From contig JAAURS010000007.1 in NCBI GenBank assembly GCA_012032135.1, forward strand, positions 1-33,238: a stretch of 33,238 bases of DNA. Direction: 5' to 3'. A model generated the notes under the pieces. It worked only from the letters and a program-made list of their open reading frames with translations, had not been told where the DNA came from and did no database searches. Both the position numbers and the translations under genes were made by a program. Below, piece by piece: positions 33,144-33,238 of this stretch. This stretch comes from Acaryochloridaceae cyanobacterium RU_4_10. Its GTDB lineage: Bacteria; Cyanobacteriota; Cyanobacteriia; Thermosynechococcales; Thermosynechococcaceae. Position 1 is the first letter of the stretch, and every line of letters begins with the position of its first letter.

Positions 33144-33238
33144 CTTTTTGCTCCAAAAATATTACAGGGTTCGATAGATGGTTCGCGGAGTTGAAGCGTC
33201 GGAGAACGGCTTGGTAAGAGGTGATTGACAACGTAACC

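Noticed and set aside
1-33238. CRISPR arrays, tRNA or rRNA genes, complete insertion sequences
   Set aside because: No regularly spaced repeats, cloverleaf-like segments, rRNA blocks or transposase frames were seen on either strand.
33144-33238. Possible end of a minus-strand gene at the right edge
   Set aside because: Three short frames are open but none has a recognisable ending; too short to support.

Overview
The window comes from a cyanobacterium. The HIP1 palindrome GCGATCGC occurs dozens of times, in genes and between them. The gene set is also cyanobacterial: a cyanobacterial-type CrtD, a DUF815 ATPase, an ABC1 (UbiB-like) kinase, GatB, and several cyanobacterial families of unknown function. 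I cannot name the genus. No rRNA, tRNA, CRISPR array or complete insertion sequence was seen.

Layout. (1) Bases 1-4.7 kb: the 3' end of dxs (frameshifted) and, on the other strand, crtD enclose a small toxin-antitoxin (TA) island. The island holds an RHH antitoxin with a dead doc stub, a possible methylase C-terminal stub, a PIN toxin with two tandem copies of a small partner (one broken), and AbrB/Doc. A VapBC pair follows crtD. (2) 4.7-15.4 kb: ordinary chromosomal genes, namely a DUF815 ATPase, a TPR protein, a GNAT acetyltransferase, a sugar-binding lipoprotein, an HPr-kinase-like protein, gatB, a LOG-family protein, an ABC1 kinase and a small membrane protein. (3) 15.4-25.8 kb: a Uma2-family protein, then a co-oriented defence-like module: WGR + HEAT/ARM protein, winged-helix + SWIM zinc-finger protein, a small PD-(D/E)xK nuclease, a vWA protein, a structured non-coding RNA, and a retron-type reverse transcriptase. 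It closes with a strong terminator at 25.86 kb. (4) 25.9-33.2 kb: accessory and transport genes, namely gamma-glutamyltransferase, a GrpB-family protein, an Rpn-family nuclease, two membrane proteins and a dicarboxylate/amino-acid symporter, plus a glyoxalase-like remnant. The last 95 bases hold nothing I can support.

Main result. The third region looks like an extended retron, closest to the type I recall as XIII (RT + ARM + WHSWIM). Directly upstream of the RT lies a ~227-nt element with pairing ends (a1/a2), an msr-like part with short stem-loops, and a 20-bp msd-like hairpin. The nuclease and vWA genes between WHSWIM and the RNA may be extra parts of the system.

Caution. I count about 13 single-base indels that break otherwise well-conserved frames, four of them in the RT. 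Each is repaired by adding or removing one base, mostly in homopolymers, and two sit at HIP1 sites. Consensus sequencing error is the simplest explanation, so 'frameshifted' below does not mean the gene is dead.
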